DNA from: Tenrec ecaudatus | Lineage: Eukaryota; Chordata; Mammalia; Afrosoricida; Tenrecidae | Assembly: GCF_050624435.1 (NCBI RefSeq) | Contig: NC_134539.1 | Span: 143,688,025 to 143,752,024 of the forward strand | DNA: 64,000 nucleotides | Reading direction: 5' to 3' | In this document: one piece after another, positions 60,401 through 64,000 of the stretch | Position numbering within the stretch: the stretch's first letter is position 1 | Layout of the letters: each line of letters opens with the position of its first letter | Made by a program: the position numbers and the translations under genes | Notes under the pieces: model-generated | Database searches by the model: none | Told to the model about the DNA's origin: nothing | The model's input: only the letters and a program-made list of their open reading frames with translations

Positions 60401-62854
60401 ACTCTGTACCATGTTGGCTCACCAGGAGTCAGAACTGACTCTGCAGCAACAGGTTTGGAGTTTTAAAACTCTTCCATTAAGATGTCTGCGTGGTACAAAC
60501 AGATCTGACAGTCAACTACAACCCAAAGGTTAGTAGTCCACATCCACTAGGTGGAGGAAAAAGGCATGGTGATTTACCCACTGCCATCCAGTTGATTCTG
60601 ATTTAGCAACTTTCTAGGGTTTCAGAGACTAGAAATCTTAACCAGAGCAGACAGTCTCCCTCATTCTCCCCCAAGGTAGAGCATCTAGCGAGTCAGAACT
60701 GCCCACTTTGAGGGGAGCAGTCCAATTCCTAACTCACAGTGCCACCTGGTGGCCAGTTGTATTCTGAGGCCGTGGGTGAGCATCAACTTGATGTGGCTTT
60801 CAGATTGGGTTTTCTCTCAGCGTGGCACTTGTAGATCATGGGCATAGGTATGGGAGTTGAATAAATGAGCATTTTACTTTGGAACTTCAGCTCGATCTAT
60901 TAACTTTGTCAGGATGTTAGAACCAGTTCTATTGGGACAGAGGTGGCTTTGGTAGTAGTTGAGCTTGTTCAGAAATCTGGTCAGAAATAAACTGGGATCC
61001 TACAGGTGCAAAAATGATGTGACTTTTTCCTACAGACCTGATAGTTACTCCTCGGAGTCAGGAGGACGATGCACACAATGTACAAGCAGTAATTGACTCA
61101 CTGGCCTTGGATTACCTGCAGGTCAGCCTGTCTCACATAACAGGTTAGTAGACCCTTGACCATCACATAATTGTGCATCATACACAAAAACAATGGATAT
61201 AACCCGTCACATTTTTAAATAGGCAAAATATATCAGTGGGTGTAGATGAGATGATCATGGTTGTGAGATCCAACAGGAGTTTCTGATGGGGTGGGATCTG
61301 TCTGGCATTTGAGGGCTGGTGGTTTGCATCCCATGACTTGAAGCAAACCACACCCCTTAGAGAACAGCGGCTAAAGATTGCAAACAAGTGTTCTTCTCTG
61401 TCTCAGTGGGACACGTTGAGACCTAATTACAGCAATAATTTGCTAGTGACGAGCAAATTTTTATGAAAAGAGAAATGCCCCGTCTTCAAATCGTTCTAGT
61501 GCAGGTGAGCTGAGCAGCTGTGACCAATCAGTTGGAAGTGGCTCCTCTTGAAGGGTATAGGCCTGGAAGTCCTCCCAGCCCTGGGCAAGTGGGCATTGCT
61601 TTGTCACGTTGAGCTCCTGCTATTTACTCTGTAAACATGCCATAGCGAGCTTGCCTGAGTGGACAGCATTGTCAACCCCAAACAAACCAGCCTCACCCCA
61701 TGGAGAGCTCTAAAGCTTCCGGTGGCCCCCAGCGCCCTTTCTCACGACTGTGGGCCCCTGCAGAGTGCAGTTCCTTCTGCACTGGAGGCGCTGCAGGCTG
61801 GCCAGGAGGCTTGGTTACCTGGCTGGCAGCCTGTGATCCCTACCCTGGAAACTGAGAAGTCTCAACTATTCCCTTGGGGGGTGGGCATCTTGTTAAGCCA
61901 GAAAAACACAGAGCTTGACATCAAGATCACTGGTTAGTTATTGCAAATTGGGGCGAGCCTGTAGAACTCTGTATTTGCCAACAGTACTGCAAGACATCAG
62001 CCCTCTGATTTGTTGTGTATATTATGACTGAAATGCGGAATGGCTTGCATCTCTCAAACTTCAGATTTCCACTCCCGCCTCTCCAGTACAGGTCTGGACT
62101 CATGAGATTGCCAGACCTGATCTCCCACAGGACAACTAGATGGTCTCAAGCGTCACTTTCCATACCGATGGGACTGGGGTCCGGGCTGTGGAAGCCATTT
62201 TGGGTGGCGTTAAAACACGTCAAATTCCCATGCTTTTCTGTTCAACATCTCAGCTAGATATTTATTTAAAAGTCTGGGATTCTAGCAAGGGAGTCAGGGA
62301 TAGACGTGAGGAAAACATGGTAGAGTTTCCAAAAGTGAATGGGAGCTAACCAATCTGGAGGGAACAGAAATAAATCTGATGAAAGTATGCCCAATAAATA
62401 CTTTAAAAATATTAGTGTCCCACTTTTTAATCGCCCTCTCTGCATCAGACCCTACAGTCTGACCCCGTGTTCCCTGCCGTTTTTGCCCCAGGCCCAGGAC
62501 AGATCTGCTTAGCTGCTCTTGCTCTTGGTCTCAATCTTACCAGGGGATGTTTTCTTAAGTGCAAGTATGAAAATAATATTCTGATGGATTATTAGCACCC
62601 ACTGGATGCAAGGCTACACTGTTTTTGTTTTCAGATCTAAACCGTCAGCAGGAAATTGATGTTTTTAAAATTGTCCAGTGTTGTTACTCCCAGATTTTTC
62701 TAGAATGCTTGTATCCCTGAGCAGCTTTGTGTTCTGTGTGCAGGAGAGAACATTGTGAAGGGAGATAAAGAATCTATTAAGAATCTTCTGGAGATATTTG
62801 ATGGGCTGCTAGAGTATCTTACTGAGCACATCAGTGAAACGTCTCATGAGAAAA
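57413..62854 (+). CDS. CEP95: CEP95 (CCDC45) centrosomal protein, 5' part, continues beyond window
   Basis: Four exons join in phase 1: 57413-57431, 58769-58897, 61036-61143 and 62744-62854. They encode '[19 protein letters not shown]', '[18 protein letters not shown]', '[18 protein letters not shown]', '[16 protein letters not shown]' and '[18 protein letters not shown]'. This matches my recollection of CEP95, a centrosome and spindle-pole protein with an N-terminal calponin-homology-like region and a later coiled coil. About 121 codons are visible out of roughly 820; the remaining exons lie to the right. The start is chosen because MxSSEAEW is the known N-terminus and the ATG sits in a CpG island. 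Confidence 0.93.
58769..58897 (+). CDS. CEP95: CEP95 exon 2
   Basis: '[20 protein letters not shown]' to 'ILGERVP' between 'cccaacag' and 'gtaagg'. Confidence 0.93.
59520..59713 (-). repeat. AfroSINE, antisense (CEP95 intron 2)
   Basis: 'gactgccatcaagtccattc', 'tgagtttctgagcctgtaac' and 'aactgctgacctcgaggtta' give a full reversed copy. Confidence 0.8.
60074..60260 (+). repeat. AfroSINE, sense
   Basis: 'ggagctttggtggcgctgtc', 'cacaaagttggtagttcaaa' and 'ttgacttgatggcaatgggt' form a full sense copy. Confidence 0.8.
60272..60466 (+). repeat. AfroSINE, sense
   Basis: 'ctaacagttggtggttcgaa', 'ccatgaagattacagacagt' and 'cagcaacaggtttggagttt'. Confidence 0.7.
60480..60577 (+). repeat. AfroSINE head fragment, sense
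   Basis: 'caactacaacccaaaggtta' and 'gtagtccacatccactaggt' show the head only, cut by the next antisense copy. Confidence 0.5.
60578..60754 (-). repeat. AfroSINE, antisense
   Basis: 'actgccatccagttgattct' and 'aactcacagtgccacctggt' mark the two ends of a reversed copy inserted next to the sense fragment. Confidence 0.7.
61036..61143 (+). CDS. CEP95: CEP95 exon 3
   Basis: '[20 protein letters not shown]' to 'SLSHIT' between 'tcctacag' and 'gttagt'. Confidence 0.93.
61144..62743. other. CEP95 intron 3, nothing recognised
   Basis: No named repeat or exon is seen. An open frame at 61659-61937 has no family match. Confidence 0.35.
62744..62854 (+). CDS. CEP95: CEP95 exon 4
   Basis: '[20 protein letters not shown]' to 'ETSHEK' between 'tgtgcag' and 'gtaagt'. 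No further CEP95 exon is visible before 64000. Confidence 0.93.
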
Positions 62855-63142
62855 GTAAGTTTGGTTTGGTTTATGCTCTGTTATGTTCCCCTTTTTAACC
62901 TGTCCCGCCACTCCCCACCTCCACCACAGGAAATGGAATGATTAATACAGTGTCCTTGAAGTACACATACTGTCCTGGTATATTTCCATTTCTTCATGTT
63001 CCGAGTGGCGGATCATTCTCTCACCTAGACTATCATGGCCTTTGTTAACTCATGCTGCTTATGAGGCAATTTAAAAAGAATCTACAATAGAAAACTAAGC
63101 TTCTGCCTTCAGTGATAATCCTTTCCTCCAAGATTCCCCTCA

Positions 63143-63300
63143 GGAGCCCTGGTGGTGTAATGGTTATGGTTATGAGTTGAGCTGCTAACCACAAGGTCAG
63201 CAGTTCAAAACCACCAGCTTCTCAGGAGAATGAGTTACAGTCTTGGAAACCCACAGGGGCAGTTCTAGCCTGTCCTACAGAATTGCCTCGATGACCAGCG
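63143..63300 (+). repeat. AfroSINE, sense (after CEP95 exon 4)
   Basis: 'ggagccctggtggtgtaatg', 'gctgctaaccacaaggtcag', 'cagttcaaaaccaccagctt' and 'cacaggggcagttctagcc', a clear copy with A and B boxes. Confidence 0.85.
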
Positions 63301-63734
63301 CTGCCATTTATGTGACACATTTGGATGTTGCCCAGGTGCCAGCAGGAAGAATTTGTGGATTTCTGCCGCAACCCACAGTTAGGTTTATGACAGCCTGAAT
63401 ATTCTTTATTTCACTCTTCCCCTTAATTGTATCAATTTTTTGTGTGAAATTTTGGTTTTGAGCTTTGTAATGTTAGTTATGAAGATCAATGTTGCCATAT
63501 TATTTTCCAAAAGAGTATGGCTATCTAAAATGAATCCACAGTGTCTGAGTATTACTTATAATCTTTAGCTCAATAAATCCTGTCTCTAGAAATTTATTCC
63601 AAGGCAATAATAGAAAAGAAAGTTACTTGCTTGCTGGTCTTTAATGAAGTGTTACTTAATCACAGAAAATGAAAAAGAGCCTAAACGTCTCCACAGTATG
63701 AGATTAAGTAGATAAAACTCTAGTCTGGCCTGTT

Positions 63735-64000
63735 AGATATCATTGAGTCAGCGACCCCACGTGTTCCAGAACACAACCCTACCGGCTGCTGCTCCATTCT
63801 ACCAGTCATGTGATGTAGACCCTGTTCTTGCAGTCACTGTGTCAGTCCATCTCATCGAAAGTCCTCCTCTTGTTCACTGGCCCTCTATTATACCCAGCAC
63901 GATGTCCTTCCCCAAGGACTGGTGTCTCCTGATAACATGTCCCAAATGCATGACATGAAGTCTCCCTGCCCTCTCTAATGAGAAACATTCTCATTGTCCT
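63735..64000 (-). repeat. RTE LINE fragment, antisense, runs off window
   Basis: 'ggactggtgtctcctgataa' followed by 'catgtcccaaatgcatgaca' parallels 12795-12840 ('ggactggtctctcctgacaa'). It is the same RTE region in antisense. Confidence 0.6.

Overview
The window is vertebrate nuclear DNA, and mammalian beyond reasonable doubt. Four multi-exon genes with GT-AG introns are embedded in dense interspersed repeats. Gene order from left to right is MILR1 (+), POLG2 (-), DDX5 (-) and CEP95 (+), which is the order I know from human 17q23. The repeats point to Afrotheria: many tRNA-derived SINEs of the AfroSINE type, RTE-class LINEs with an afrotherian-style 3' end, and L1 elements. Two SPIN (Space Invader) hAT transposons are also present. 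SPIN is known for patchy horizontal transfer and was reported in the lesser hedgehog tenrec, so a tenrec such as Echinops is my best guess for the species (inference).

Layout. 1-6.1 kb is L1 and RTE debris. 6.1-24.6 kb holds seven MILR1 exons (two Ig domains, a membrane segment and four short tail exons). The leader exon is not visible and probably lies upstream of the window. The MILR1 introns carry a near-complete but dead RTE LINE (about 15.6-19.6 kb) with a CpG-rich minisatellite at its 5' side, and a 450-bp SPIN element. 24.6-30.9 kb is intergenic, with SINE and L1 fragments and an RPL10 processed pseudogene. 30.9-47.6 kb is POLG2 on the minus strand, eight exons, all reading frames intact, 479 codons by my count. 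Its introns hold a second SPIN copy with a perfect 8-bp target duplication, a solo retroviral LTR and two copies of a 100-bp palindrome-ended element. 50.1-56.4 kb is DDX5 on the minus strand, 13 coding exons and 615 codons, with every DEAD-box motif in place. One of its introns carries the mir-3064 and mir-5047 sequences. 56.4-57.4 kb is a CpG-rich divergent promoter shared with CEP95, whose first four coding exons (57.4-62.9 kb) are present; the gene continues off the right edge.

Functionally the genes are unrelated neighbours: an inhibitory mast-cell receptor, the mitochondrial DNA polymerase accessory subunit, an RNA helicase and a centrosomal protein. DDX5 and CEP95 share a head-to-head promoter. 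I found no prokaryote-type system, CRISPR array or clear new gene. The most interesting material is the transposon content, the microRNA that overlaps a DDX5 splice acceptor, and the RTE-associated minisatellite. Gene identities rest on recalled protein families, since no database search was possible. Exon boundaries were set by reading frame continuity plus GT/AG signals.
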